A DNA stretch of 64,000 nucleotides from Pedobacter ginsengisoli (GCF_030244015.1 NZ_JASSYX010000001.1:496001-560000); one strand, 5' to 3'. Positions 54,292 through 62,464 are shown, counted from the stretch's first letter. Notes: a model not told the origin generated them from the sequence alone. A program made the numbers and translations.

Positions 54292-54336
54292 GTAATTCTT
54301 ACTATTATCTCAATTTTTATTAAAAATAACGCTTTA
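54289..54336 (+). repeat. DUF805 leader repeat, copy B
   Basis: GTTGTAATTCTTACTATTATCTC... AATAACGCTTTA, immediately followed by an ATG opening a 6-codon frame (MRRTKT, 54337-54357). No DUF805 codons remain here. The next gene starts about 95-120 bases later, so the leader may now drive that gene or nothing. Confidence 0.75.
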
Positions 54337-54453
54337 ATGAGGCGGACGAAGACTTAATATTTTAGAATGAATACCGGGAAGATCTTCCAAGGATATTTAC
54401 GCGTATATTTAAAATAAAAATTATTCGCTTTGATCTCAGATTCAACAATACAA

Positions 54454-55083
54454 ATGCTCGTTACAGAGGAGCTTAAATCCAGGACACTCGGTGTTACCGA
54501 GCAATATTTTGAAATTCTGGATGTATATTATGATGACGGTGTGCCAAGGATTGCGAGAATTGATAGAGAAGGAACTGGTGATGTAGTTGTAGTATACTTA
54601 CCCGTGGCGGATGAGTGGTTTTATCTTGCAGTATATATTGATGCTGTTGAACAGAAAATTTTTAACATAGGGACTGAGTCGAGAAATAAAGTTGTCTTCC
54701 GAGCTACTTCGGAAACCTATAGTATGGATGACCTTTTGGGCAAGACAAGTTTGCCTGTACTAACTAAATGGAATAAAGGTGAATTAAAATCCAACAGAAA
54801 GTCGGTTAATAAATTCAGCTGCATTGAAATTGAACCTAATGTAGAACCAGACTCAGCAGAAGATAAGCTTACTAAGCTATTTAAATTACTAGCACAGGAT
54901 AAAACAGGAATAGCTGATTTGGTAACGAATGCTGACGGATATATTCAGGTTATTATGGATTTTCACGGAGGGAATCAACTACTAGGAGGACTTTCTTTAA
55001 GTAAAGAACACATACAAAAAATGTCAGAATTGAATGTGGGAATTGAGGTTGATGTCGCATCATGGGGAGAACCCTTTAAATAA
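54454..55083 (+). CDS. DUF4279-like hypothetical protein
   Basis: 209 residues from ATG 54454 (217 if TTG 54430 is used; MISDSTIQ...). No signal or membrane segment. The C-terminal half has the DUF4279 pattern (FSCIEIEPNVEPDSAEDKLT; VIMDFHGGNQLLGGLSLSKE; IQKMSELNVGIEVDVASWG); the N-terminal half reads PRIARIDREGTGDVVVVYLP and is unrecognised. DUF4279 proteins occur near polymorphic toxin and orphan-immunity genes, which would fit this region. The family call for the N-terminal half is not made. Confidence 0.6.
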   Translation: MLVTEELKSRTLGVTEQYFEILDVYYDDGVPRIARIDREGTGDVVVVYLPVADEWFYLAVYIDAVEQKIFNIGTESRNKVVFRATSETYSMDDLLGKTSLPVLTKWNKGELKSNRKSVNKFSCIEIEPNVEPDSAEDKLTKLFKLLAQDKTGIADLVTNADGYIQVIMDFHGGNQLLGGLSLSKEHIQKMSELNVGIEVDVASWGEPFK

Positions 55084-55088
55084 TCCAT

Positions 55089-55178
55089 CTATACCGATTT
55101 GATGCGGATGAAGAAGAGTTTGATACCTAAGTAACTTGCTATTGGCACTACGATCAAATTGAAACACGTGTGAAAAGA
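55089..55178 (-). pseudogene. CPBP C-terminal remnant
   Basis: In the minus strand the sequence reads FHTCFNLIVVPIASYLG then IKLFFIRIKSV and a stop at 55089-55091. FHTCFN with the HxxxN motif matches the CPBP gene at 53502 (32 of 39 bases over 55138-55176). A stop codon upstream in frame closes it, so only about 28 residues remain. Confidence 0.7.
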
Positions 55179-55207
55179 TTAGGAAAGAGAAATGATTTAT
55201 CATCTCA

Positions 55208-55258
55208 GTTGTAAATCCTGAATATTATCTCAATATTTATTAAAATTAGCGCTTCATT
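55208..55258 (+). repeat. DUF805 leader repeat, copy C
   Basis: GTTGTAAATCCTGAATATTATCTCAATATTTATT... through AGCGCTTCATT before ATG 55259. It leads to a 7-codon reading frame and then the PLDc_N gene. Confidence 0.8.
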
Positions 55259-55282
55259 ATGTTTAAAAATCCTTTTTCTTGA
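55259..55282 (+). other. Mini-ORF MFKNPFS (DUF805 start) upstream of PLDc_N gene
   Basis: ATG TTT AAA AAT CCT TTT TCT TGA, identical in meaning to the first seven codons of the DUF805 gene at 45629. It stops one base before the ATG of the following gene, so reinitiation there would give coupled translation. Probably a leftover that now serves as leader. Confidence 0.7.
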
Positions 55283-55283
55283 G

Positions 55284-55472
55284 ATGATTCACGCTATCCT
55301 GCTGCTAATCGTGCTCGGCTATATGACATACGGCATTGTTCATATTGTTAAGAACAAATCACTTAGCCGCGTCGCAAAGTTCGCGTGGATAGCAGCCGTG
55401 ATTTGTTTTCCTGTTTTGGGTACGTCATTTTATTTACACTCTAGTTTTGAGGAGAGACATGGAAGGTGGTGA
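55284..55472 (+). CDS. Small PLDc_N domain membrane protein
   Basis: 62 residues. Two membrane helices (AILLLIVLGYMTYGIVHIV; FAWIAAVICFPVLGTSFYL) with the short loop KNKSLSRVAK between them, matching PLDc_N (phospholipase D N-terminal) proteins. Stand-alone members in Bacteroidota are often immunity-like or of unknown function. Its ATG is one base after the mini-ORF stop, so translation is likely coupled. Confidence 0.72.
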   Translation: MIHAILLLIVLGYMTYGIVHIVKNKSLSRVAKFAWIAAVICFPVLGTSFYLHSSFEERHGRW

Positions 55473-55492
55473 GAGCGCAACATTTATTATCA

Positions 55493-56194
55493 TCAATCCA
55501 ATCCCTTCTCTTTTCTGCGCATCCGTAAATTCTTTTTTGCCAGCTTGTTGATTCTTTTACTTTCTATTTCCATATCCGCATGATAGCAGTCAAAAGCTTC
55601 TTTAGTCAGTGCATAAAATATTTTCAGCAAGGCATCATACTTTTTAAAGAGCACCTCATCCGGATATTGTTGTAAATTCTCATCAACATAGCCGAAGCTA
55701 TACTTTCTAACTTCATCATTCACCTTGAAATGAACCTCATTTGCCTTAAAGAACCTGGTCTTTGTAACAGTTTGATCGGGTAAGGTAAAGATACCAGCTT
55801 GAGTAAGCGCGTTCATTACCGAATCCAGATCGTGTCCGGTAACATTGTATTTAAATGATCTGATGAACCATTCTTTCTTTACCCTATCATATGTATTGAC
55901 CCGCTGATACAAATAGATGTGCGCCTCGTACACATTATTTTGACGTGTAATTTTTAAAGCGTTTTCTTTGCCGCCATGGTTTCTACTGAACCACCTGATC
56001 TCCAGTTCCGATTTGGATTTTTGTATGTCCGGAAGTCCGGGCAAACCACCGTCATCCAAACACTCCTTACAAAGGTGAGTCTCGACCAATTTACGGGAAG
56101 ACTTGTATGCTTTGCGACCGACCTCCTGAGCATCTGCCAACAGGAAGCAACAAATTAAAGCCACGGTCAGGAAGCCATCCAATTTTGTAATCAT
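55493..56194 (-). CDS. Exported hypothetical protein (related in plan to 49426 and 57459)
   Basis: 233 residues with signal peptide (MITKLDGFLTVALICCFLLA, ends ADAQ). Mature part: HLCKECLDDGGLPGLPD with two Cys, KSELEIRWFSRNHGGKEN, GHDLDSVMNALTQAGIFTLP and a very basic C-terminus (KRINKLAKKNLRMRRKEKG). Starts 15 bases right of the CPBP start repeat (56214). No family recognised. The frame is open to 56299, but only through that repeat, so ATG 56194 is used. Confidence 0.66.
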   Translation of the reverse strand: MITKLDGFLTVALICCFLLADAQEVGRKAYKSSRKLVETHLCKECLDDGGLPGLPDIQKSKSELEIRWFSRNHGGKENALKITRQNNVYEAHIYLYQRVNTYDRVKKEWFIRSFKYNVTGHDLDSVMNALTQAGIFTLPDQTVTKTRFFKANEVHFKVNDEVRKYSFGYVDENLQQYPDEVLFKKYDALLKIFYALTKEAFDCYHADMEIESKRINKLAKKNLRMRRKEKGLD

Positions 56195-56213
56195 TCTCTT
56201 ACCTCCATATAAA

Positions 56214-56294
56214 ATTTCAGGAATTGCCAATAAGCTAAGAGCGTCGCTTTCATCATGAACGTGATCTTTTAAAGTATCTGTAAACCCACCTGAT
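56214..56294 (-). repeat. 81-bp repeat, copy 2 (orphan CPBP gene start)
   Basis: 79 of 81 bases identical to 54155-54235. Here the CPBP codons are followed by the start of the exported protein gene instead of the CPBP body. Confidence 0.9.
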
Positions 56295-56366
56295 GACAAA
56301 AAATAATAAGACCAGGTTGAGGATTGGCAAAAGCGTGATGAGGATGGAATGGAGCGTTATGTTCAT
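56253..56366 (-). CDS. Small membrane peptide, 37 residues (possible)
   Basis: ATG at 56366, immediately left of the 36-bp repeat, opens MNITLHSILITLLPILNLVL followed by LFFVIRWVYRYFKRSRS. One hydrophobic helix and a basic tail fit a small membrane protein. The start matches the plug-like protein at 60928 (MNITLRSIVITLYPIF), so it could equally be the surviving signal peptide of a lost paralogue. Its end runs into the 81-bp repeat in a different frame from CPBP. Confidence 0.4.
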   Translation of the reverse strand: MNITLHSILITLLPILNLVLLFFVIRWVYRYFKRSRS

Positions 56367-56370
56367 TCTG

Positions 56371-56406
56371 CAATTTAACAAAATCCGATAGCAATCAAAA
56401 TGGGTT
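56371..56406. repeat. 36-bp divergent-promoter repeat, copy 2
   Basis: 35 of 36 bases identical to 54256-54291. Right of it the usual DUF805 leader is absent and an unrelated exported gene begins 40 bases later. Confidence 0.85.
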
Positions 56407-56446
56407 ACCAAATGCACCTGCGCGTATTAAGGGAAAACTAACCAAT

Positions 56447-57442
56447 ATGCGCTCCACACGTTTCTTGCTCAGCCTTCTGACTTTTTTTATTTTCACCAAT
56501 GTCGCCCAGGTGCAAATGGACACTACGTATGTAGAAATCTGGGGTATGCCCAAAGGTTATTCCGAATTGGGATACATGCAGTATCTAAACCAAAAGAAGG
56601 TGACGCCCTGCATGGTCGATCTCAACAAATTTGGATACAAGGAGGGTTATGCGCTGGGTATAGAAAAGTTGCGGCTGCTGGTACTCAGACGTGCTCCGGT
56701 GTATAGTTTTAGCCCGCCTGTAAAGAAGCAAAAGATTTACCCGCCTAAAAAAGTCATCGACCTGCTCTATTTTGGAATAGACAATGACGAAGTCAACTTC
56801 CTGAAACAGAATTATATCGATTTTCACTATAAAGACTCCGCTGCGGTCGATAAAATCGTCGGTTTATATAAACAGGCAGGCGTTACCGTTCCAAAAGACA
56901 AGATTTATGCGCGATTTTTTGACCTAAAAAGCCTGGACAGCAATGACAAAGACAGTTGCCTCCGTTTTCTAAAGCTGACCGCCGAGCCCAGGATGAAATC
57001 TGCGGCTTTACTGGGTTATATGTCGCAGGTAAAAACAAAAGCAGATATGCTCGCCCTGTTTCCCTTGCTAATGGATTTCACGGTGGGCGATGAGGTAAAC
57101 GAATATCTGATGGGTTATTTCAGCCGGAATCCATTGACAGCCACCGATTGGTCAAAACATCACGCCATGTTTGTGCGGATCCTTAACTGTCCGGAACCTT
57201 ACCGGGTACTGCGACTGATGGTCATGTACCAGAAAGATAAACATTGCAAGCAGTACGCCAAACAGATCCTTGGGGAAGGAAATATAACTATTTTAGAGAT
57301 CCTCAACAGCAGGCGCAGGGAGTTGAGTGAACTGAGGGCAACGACGGCGAGTTTTTTGACTTATCTCACTGGGGAAGGCTATGGGCAGGATTATCAGGCC
57401 TGGGTGAGGTATATTGGTGGCGTGAGGCGTAATTCTAAATAG
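56447..57442 (+). CDS. Exported hypothetical protein
   Basis: 331 residues with signal peptide (LLSLLTFFIFTNVAQ). No family recognised. The C-terminal 150 residues look all-helical with repeated short units (DKDSCLRFLKLTAEPRMKSA; MLALFPLLMDFTVGDEVNEY; LNCPEPYRVLRLMVMYQ), possibly HEAT-like. Same strand and 16 bases before the next exported gene, so probably co-transcribed. Confidence 0.6.
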   Translation: MRSTRFLLSLLTFFIFTNVAQVQMDTTYVEIWGMPKGYSELGYMQYLNQKKVTPCMVDLNKFGYKEGYALGIEKLRLLVLRRAPVYSFSPPVKKQKIYPPKKVIDLLYFGIDNDEVNFLKQNYIDFHYKDSAAVDKIVGLYKQAGVTVPKDKIYARFFDLKSLDSNDKDSCLRFLKLTAEPRMKSAALLGYMSQVKTKADMLALFPLLMDFTVGDEVNEYLMGYFSRNPLTATDWSKHHAMFVRILNCPEPYRVLRLMVMYQKDKHCKQYAKQILGEGNITILEILNSRRRELSELRATTASFLTYLTGEGYGQDYQAWVRYIGGVRRNSK

Positions 57443-57458
57443 AAATAAAACAGGTGTC

Positions 57459-58670
57459 ATGAAACCCCAGATAGCATTAATTTTAATCCTATGCCTCTCG
57501 TCTTTTCAGACTGCGTTTTCTCAAATAAAAAAAATAGAAGGCGACACCACTTACTGGTTTAAGGGAGATAAAAGCTTTCAAAAGCAATTGGATTTAAAAG
57601 ACTTTGAAAAATCTAAGGACGAATTTAATTTCAGGTTTCGGAATCATGGGCAAGTAATTGAAATCACCAAAGACAGTTCGGGTCTTAATGGTACTATAAC
57701 GAATTACATCTATCATACTAAAAAAACAACTGAATATGATCAGGACACATTGTACAATAAAATAATTTTGTCACTTGAACAAGCTCGAAATGTTTATCGT
57801 ATCGTTCAAAGCACTGGAATTTTAGAATTACCATCTGACAATGAGATAAAAAAATGGAGGCATGGTCTTGACGGAATCACTTACTTTATTGAACATGCTG
57901 ATCAACAGGTTTATTGGGCAAAACATTATTGGACGCCATCTTCGCAAGATTCCATCCCAGAAGCAATAACAGTCCGGAATTTTTTAAAGGAATTGTCGGA
58001 TACGTTAAATCTGGAAGAAATCTACACCACTTTTAGAAATGACTTACCAAAACACGGTTGTTATAGTTCAGGAGGTACAGGTGTTACTTGTTATGCTTCA
58101 AATTCTTTAGAACTGGGTTATAGCGGAGCGACAAAACTACCGTTGGGATTCTACGGATCCTACAGTGCATCATATATAGGCAAAGCAGCAGTAAATTCAG
58201 GCATTGCTTTGCAATACAATTTTGACAACTCTGGGTTCTACCATTTGAATTTCCAGGCCTCGAAATGGAATATATTCTTTAAAAAGGCGAGTTTTTATGA
58301 TTTTATTGCTTACAACTATCAAAATAGAAAGCTCGATATACACCATGCAACCCATCAATTTGAAAATCATCAAATTAAATACGGGTTAAACCTGAGTAAT
58401 TTCGGTTTTGGAGCTGGACTTGATTATCTAAAACATGACGATGAAAAAATGGGAGGTCATATATATGCCTCTAAATGGTTTTCTAAAACAAAAATCAGTA
58501 CAGTCTTGATCTCATCAATATTTGACAATCAAATCAATTACAAACTAGATCTGCGCAAATCTTTCTACCTGAATCAAAGATCTCTTATCAGTCAGTTCTC
58601 TTTAGGACTGGCTTATGAGTGCTTCTTTGGATATCGCGATTTATATTTCGGACTTTACTTCTCATTATGA
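57459..58670 (+). CDS. Exported protein with C-terminal beta-barrel-like half
   Basis: 403 residues with signal peptide (IALILILCLSSFQTAFSQ). The first 180 residues resemble the LDSVM/TGILELP-type exported proteins of this region (NVYRIVQSTGILELPSDN). From about residue 225 alternating aromatic/polar strands (GYSGATKLPLGFYGSYSASY; NSGIALQYNFDNSGFYHLNF) lead to a terminal Phe-x-Leu (YFGLYFSL), suggesting an outer-membrane barrel. Function unknown. Follows the preceding gene by 16 bases. Confidence 0.6.
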   Translation: MKPQIALILILCLSSFQTAFSQIKKIEGDTTYWFKGDKSFQKQLDLKDFEKSKDEFNFRFRNHGQVIEITKDSSGLNGTITNYIYHTKKTTEYDQDTLYNKIILSLEQARNVYRIVQSTGILELPSDNEIKKWRHGLDGITYFIEHADQQVYWAKHYWTPSSQDSIPEAITVRNFLKELSDTLNLEEIYTTFRNDLPKHGCYSSGGTGVTCYASNSLELGYSGATKLPLGFYGSYSASYIGKAAVNSGIALQYNFDNSGFYHLNFQASKWNIFFKKASFYDFIAYNYQNRKLDIHHATHQFENHQIKYGLNLSNFGFGAGLDYLKHDDEKMGGHIYASKWFSKTKISTVLISSIFDNQINYKLDLRKSFYLNQRSLISQFSLGLAYECFFGYRDLYFGLYFSL

Positions 58671-58745
58671 TGAGCATGGCGGTAACTTATATAATGTAAT
58701 TCCCAGAATAAAGATTTTTATATATTAGCTCTACAATTTTAACGC

Positions 58746-59792
58746 ATGTCTAACAACTCATTTCCTCGTTCTAAAGCATTTTTATTCTTCGTTTTGTGTT
58801 TTATCACAATAGTTCAGTCCAATTTTAATGCTTATGGTCAATTTAAAGAAAACGACTTATTTCAGTCCTGGATACTTAACGAAATCAGTCATACGGATCA
58901 ATCTGAATTACCAGACGACAATATCCTGAAATACTCCTTTGTGAAGTACACATTTGAAAGGCCAACATCATTTTACCAATCTCAAACCCCTGGTAACCTT
59001 GGAAAGAAAATGGGATTTGAGGTCAAAGGCAATAAATTATCGATAAAATCTCCAGAGGGATTTGTCGTAAATACACTAAAGATCATCAGAGTCAGTGAAA
59101 ATGAACTCATCCTGGTTCAGCCAGGTGTATATGGCCTTGAGGACCCTAAAGCACTGCTATACCGTTTTTCAAGAGAACAGGATGTTCTAAAAACGATCCT
59201 ATTAGATGAAAACAGCGTGTACAAAAACCAAACCGGTGATACCGTATACAAACAAAGTTCAAAGGTATTTGCAGTTTACAAAGGTGGGGATTTTGAAGAT
59301 GATTTAAGGGTGGGAGACGGGGACTTTATGACTGGCAAAAGCGGGCATTTGGTTGCCAGTTTTCTGGTCGGCAAGAACGGCAAGGTCGACAGTCTAAAGA
59401 TTATAAAAAGTATTAGCCCAGCTTACGATAAATTATTCATAAAGGAATTTAACAGGTTCAAGAAGGACTGGAAACCGGCAACTATCGATGGCAAACCAGT
59501 AAACGTCGAAATGAACTGCGAAAAGCGTTACTTGAAATCTGAGGATGCCCTTCCGGCCCTCATGTATAGCATGAATGCAGGGGATTTATTCAGAGCACAG
59601 GAGTATGCTGGCGCACTTGAACAATACAATCTTGCACTTGCCCTGCGGCCCGATGACATAGATGGCTTGTATTGCAGATCGATTTGTTATAAATCTCTTG
59701 GTAATATGGAAAAGGCTTGCGCAGATTGGAAGACAATTGCCAGGCTCGGAAGCCAGGTTTCAAAAAAATTACTGGAAAAGTATTGTAAGTAA
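58746..59792 (+). CDS. Exported TonB C-terminal domain plus TPR protein
   Basis: 348 residues with signal peptide (FLFFVLCFITIVQSNFNAYG). Residues about 190-260 are a TonB-C-like domain (GHLVASFLVGKNGKVDSLKI; FKKDWKPATIDGKPVNVEM), and 270-345 a TPR pair (GALEQYNLALALRPDDIDGL; CRSICYKSLGNMEKACADWK). The N-terminal 170 residues are beta-rich and unrecognised. Without a membrane anchor or Pro-rich rod it is not a classical TonB. Convergent with the plug-like gene. Confidence 0.78.
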   Translation: MSNNSFPRSKAFLFFVLCFITIVQSNFNAYGQFKENDLFQSWILNEISHTDQSELPDDNILKYSFVKYTFERPTSFYQSQTPGNLGKKMGFEVKGNKLSIKSPEGFVVNTLKIIRVSENELILVQPGVYGLEDPKALLYRFSREQDVLKTILLDENSVYKNQTGDTVYKQSSKVFAVYKGGDFEDDLRVGDGDFMTGKSGHLVASFLVGKNGKVDSLKIIKSISPAYDKLFIKEFNRFKKDWKPATIDGKPVNVEMNCEKRYLKSEDALPALMYSMNAGDLFRAQEYAGALEQYNLALALRPDDIDGLYCRSICYKSLGNMEKACADWKTIARLGSQVSKKLLEKYCK

Positions 59793-59863
59793 CTTGATAG
59801 TCATCATTGGTTCCACAATTGAAGCCCTCTGGTTTCATGAGCAATCGAGAATAATAAAGTAAT

Positions 59864-60928
59864 CTACTTCCTCGTCTTAATAACAATACCCCATAGATAA
59901 CCTTCCACCTGATATTCTTTTTTCAGTGTGGCTTTGTCAATGACAGATAGACCCTCAAAAATAGTAGCGTTTAGTCCTGCAAGGTCCCCTTCATGATTTT
60001 TTAAAAGCGGTTTGCCATTCAAGATGTATACCACTTCATCCTCTTTCCCGGGAGCAGACACCAGTTTCAGGTATTCCTTAGATTTGGTTGACAACAAAGT
60101 CCAATATCTTTTTCTAACAAATGCCTTGGTTTCTATGTAGATCAGGCCATTCTCTGCCTCTGGTCCAAACCGGTCCGTCGCATTTTTGTCTTTGTACACC
60201 GTAACTGCAGCAATGGTATTCGGGTCTACAATCTGCATTTCATCCCGGAACATACGGAGGCTGTCTATTATAAATACCGGATCATTGGTAGTTTCCACTA
60301 AATTGACGTGCTCTCCCGATGACACAAAACAAGAAAGCACCAGGTCGATCCCTACAACAGGTTGTTCCAAATAGTACGCTTCATCAATTGGATACAGAGG
60401 CTTTTTTGCCCGGTCAATCTTGACAAAAAAGGATATAGTATCGTTAGAAATATTCCAGTAGTCAGAACAATCTCTGGATCCCCATTTTCCTTTCAGAGCC
60501 GGAAAGCGCTCAAAAACGTCTTTTGCCTTCAATTGGCTGACATTGATGTCTTTACCATCTGTAAACACACCTTTGTAGTCAGTAGTAAGCCGTATTTTAC
60601 CAATCAAATCTCCATTTTTTCCCTGCTGGAAAATAAGTCCTGGTTGTTTGCTGGTGGCATAGCCCTTTTTAGCAACATATCTGGAGTCGAGCGGCTCACA
60701 ACGGGACGAAAAATCCATTTCTTCCACTGCTACTTCGTGAAGGTCAGCATAGTCCTTTTTTAGTTCAGTTACCGAAGTGCCACATAGGGAAAAGCTGGAA
60801 ATGACTACAACTGGTTTGGTCGTTTTATTTGCCTGTGGGTTTTGTGCGTTTAGGGATAGAGAAAAGCAAAGGGTTAGGGTGAAGATTGGATATAAGGTGA
60901 TGACAATTGAGCGGAGCGTTATATTCAT
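59864..60928 (-). CDS. Exported TonB-receptor-plug-like protein without barrel
   Basis: 354 residues with signal peptide (ITLYPIFTLTLCFSLSLNAQ). No beta barrel follows; instead a plug-like segment occurs twice: VFIIDSLRMFRDEMQIVDPN with TIAAVTVYKDKNATDRFGPE and NGLIYIETK, and again VVYILNGKPLLKN with FEGLSVIDKATLKKEYQVEG. These mimic receptor plug strands (ID..., I..V.V.KD..A...G..). Starts with MNITLRSI, the start that also survives at 56366. It may compete with, or assemble with, receptors or TonB-like partners. Confidence 0.7.
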   Translation of the reverse strand: MNITLRSIVITLYPIFTLTLCFSLSLNAQNPQANKTTKPVVVISSFSLCGTSVTELKKDYADLHEVAVEEMDFSSRCEPLDSRYVAKKGYATSKQPGLIFQQGKNGDLIGKIRLTTDYKGVFTDGKDINVSQLKAKDVFERFPALKGKWGSRDCSDYWNISNDTISFFVKIDRAKKPLYPIDEAYYLEQPVVGIDLVLSCFVSSGEHVNLVETTNDPVFIIDSLRMFRDEMQIVDPNTIAAVTVYKDKNATDRFGPEAENGLIYIETKAFVRKRYWTLLSTKSKEYLKLVSAPGKEDEVVYILNGKPLLKNHEGDLAGLNATIFEGLSVIDKATLKKEYQVEGYLWGIVIKTRK

Positions 60929-60932
60929 TCTG

Positions 60933-60968
60933 CAATTTAGTAAAATACGACACCAATTAAAATGGGTT
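60933..60968. repeat. 36-bp divergent-promoter repeat, copy 3
   Basis: CAATTTAGTAAAATACGACA through AAAATGGGTT; about six differences from copies 1 and 2. Followed rightward by leader copy D, so this locus has both halves of the bidirectional unit. Confidence 0.75.
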
Positions 60969-61020
60969 GTAATTCTTAACTATTATCTCAATATTTATTT
61001 AACCAAATTAACGCTTCATT
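60966..61020 (+). repeat. DUF805 leader repeat, copy D
   Basis: GTTGTAATTCTTAACTATTATCTCAATATTTATTTAACC... AACGCTTCATT before ATG 61021. The longest and clearest copy; it fronts a lipoprotein, not a DUF805 gene. Confidence 0.85.
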
Positions 61021-62250
61021 ATGTTCAATAACATTTTTTCTTCTAATGGCTGCACATACCGGTTAGGATACAGGGTTTTCTCCATGATAGCCATCACGCT
61101 ATTATTATTTTCAGGTTGCTCCAAAGACAGAGGCAAAGAGCCGGAACCCGAAAAAGAAATACCTCCAGCAGGCATTGAAACAACTTCATTAACTTTCCTG
61201 ACGCCTGTCTTGGTTGAGCTCAAAGGAAATATCATCAATGACGAAAATCAAAAAATTTCAGATCATGGTTTTGTTTATGTCTTTGGTACTGAAGCAGATT
61301 TGTCTAATAGTTTAAAAGTACCTATTGCGGATGCCATTACTTCCGGATCCTTTAGTATGATACTTAAGGATTTTCAGTTTCCAATGGTAAACGGCGTAAA
61401 GGCTAAACTATTTGTAAAGGCTTATGTCACCGATAAAAATGGAACCCACTTTGGAAAGGCGATTTCCCTTAATGATGGTGGATTAACGGGCGTAGTCAGC
61501 CCGCTTGGTGGCAAAACAGGAGATGTCATCACAATTACCGGAAATTACAAAGGTCTAAAGTCTGCTGACATAGAAGTCACTTTTGAAGATGTTGCAGGTC
61601 AGATTAAAACGATAAGTGACAATGCACTAACAGTGAGTGTACCAGTGGGAATCCCCGCCGGCCATGGAGACCAGATTGTCGTGAAGCTTCAGGTAGGAAA
61701 TGTTGCTGTTGACGCGACGACAAAATTTTTCATGGCTGCAAATATCAAAGACATTATCCCAAAGTCTGGTCCCATAGGGTCAAAAGTTAATTTGGTTGGT
61801 GACAATCTGCCTCTTTACGGTAGTCAATTGTATGTGTTTTTTGGTAACGCATCGATGGTCAGCTGGGGTCCAATAAATGATTGTTATGTTTATGTTCCTG
61901 CAGCGATACCCAGCGAAAAGGTCAAATTATACTATAACATCATTGACGTGCCGGTAGCATTGCCCTTTGAATTTACCGTTACACCACCGGTTATAAAATC
62001 TATTACACCCAATCCTGCTTTTTATAATGAGCCGGTGACCATGCATATTGATAACATGAACCCTCGAGATGTTGGTGATGCTCCTGTGTTGAAGCTTGGG
62101 GATTTCTCACAAAGTTTTCGCCCCAATGCAAATGGAGATTTTGTTATTGATGCGCCATATGTCTTCAAGCCCGGTCAGGTTTACACCATTTCGGTTACGT
62201 ACGGACCCCACACTGTTACAGCACCAATGCCTTTGACGATTAAACCGTAA
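61021..62250 (+). CDS. IPT/TIG-domain lipoprotein (paralogue of 46630)
   Basis: 409 residues. Begins MFNNIFSSNGCTYRLGYRVF, a DUF805-like start, then a lipoprotein signal ending LLLFSGC. Three IPT/TIG repeats as in the paralogue (GGKTGDVITITGNYK; GPIGSKVNLVGDNLP; VTPPVIKSITPNPAF) after an N-terminal beta domain (SLTFLTPVLVELKGNIIND). The two lipoproteins differ by many substitutions along their length, so they are old paralogues, yet both keep a DUF805-like start. Confidence 0.8.
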   Translation: MFNNIFSSNGCTYRLGYRVFSMIAITLLLFSGCSKDRGKEPEPEKEIPPAGIETTSLTFLTPVLVELKGNIINDENQKISDHGFVYVFGTEADLSNSLKVPIADAITSGSFSMILKDFQFPMVNGVKAKLFVKAYVTDKNGTHFGKAISLNDGGLTGVVSPLGGKTGDVITITGNYKGLKSADIEVTFEDVAGQIKTISDNALTVSVPVGIPAGHGDQIVVKLQVGNVAVDATTKFFMAANIKDIIPKSGPIGSKVNLVGDNLPLYGSQLYVFFGNASMVSWGPINDCYVYVPAAIPSEKVKLYYNIIDVPVALPFEFTVTPPVIKSITPNPAFYNEPVTMHIDNMNPRDVGDAPVLKLGDFSQSFRPNANGDFVIDAPYVFKPGQVYTISVTYGPHTVTAPMPLTIKP

Positions 62251-62434
62251 AATCATAATCGATCCTGCTTCTAATCTGCTTCCTTATTGAAAGGTATTCC
62301 TCACGATCATTGTACAATCGTTGTATGATGGTTGGATCATCCCTGGTAGGTCCGGAAGACCTTTCAACTATTTCGTGGCGATGTGGGGACGATGGCAGGA
62401 AGTACAAGAGGAGAGCCTGACAGATACCAAGCAA
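62240..62434 (-). CDS. Short possible ORF or remnant
   Basis: 64 codons. The last 30 residues (DPTIIQRLYNDREEYLSIRK then QIRSRIDYDFTV) look like real protein; the first 34 do not. Overlaps the lipoprotein end by 11 bases. No family recognised; may be the surviving end of a lost gene. Confidence 0.2.
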   Translation of the reverse strand: MLGICQALLLYFLPSSPHRHEIVERSSGPTRDDPTIIQRLYNDREEYLSIRKQIRSRIDYDFTV

Positions 62435-62464
62435 GTGCCTGACATGACTAAAACATAAAGTGTG

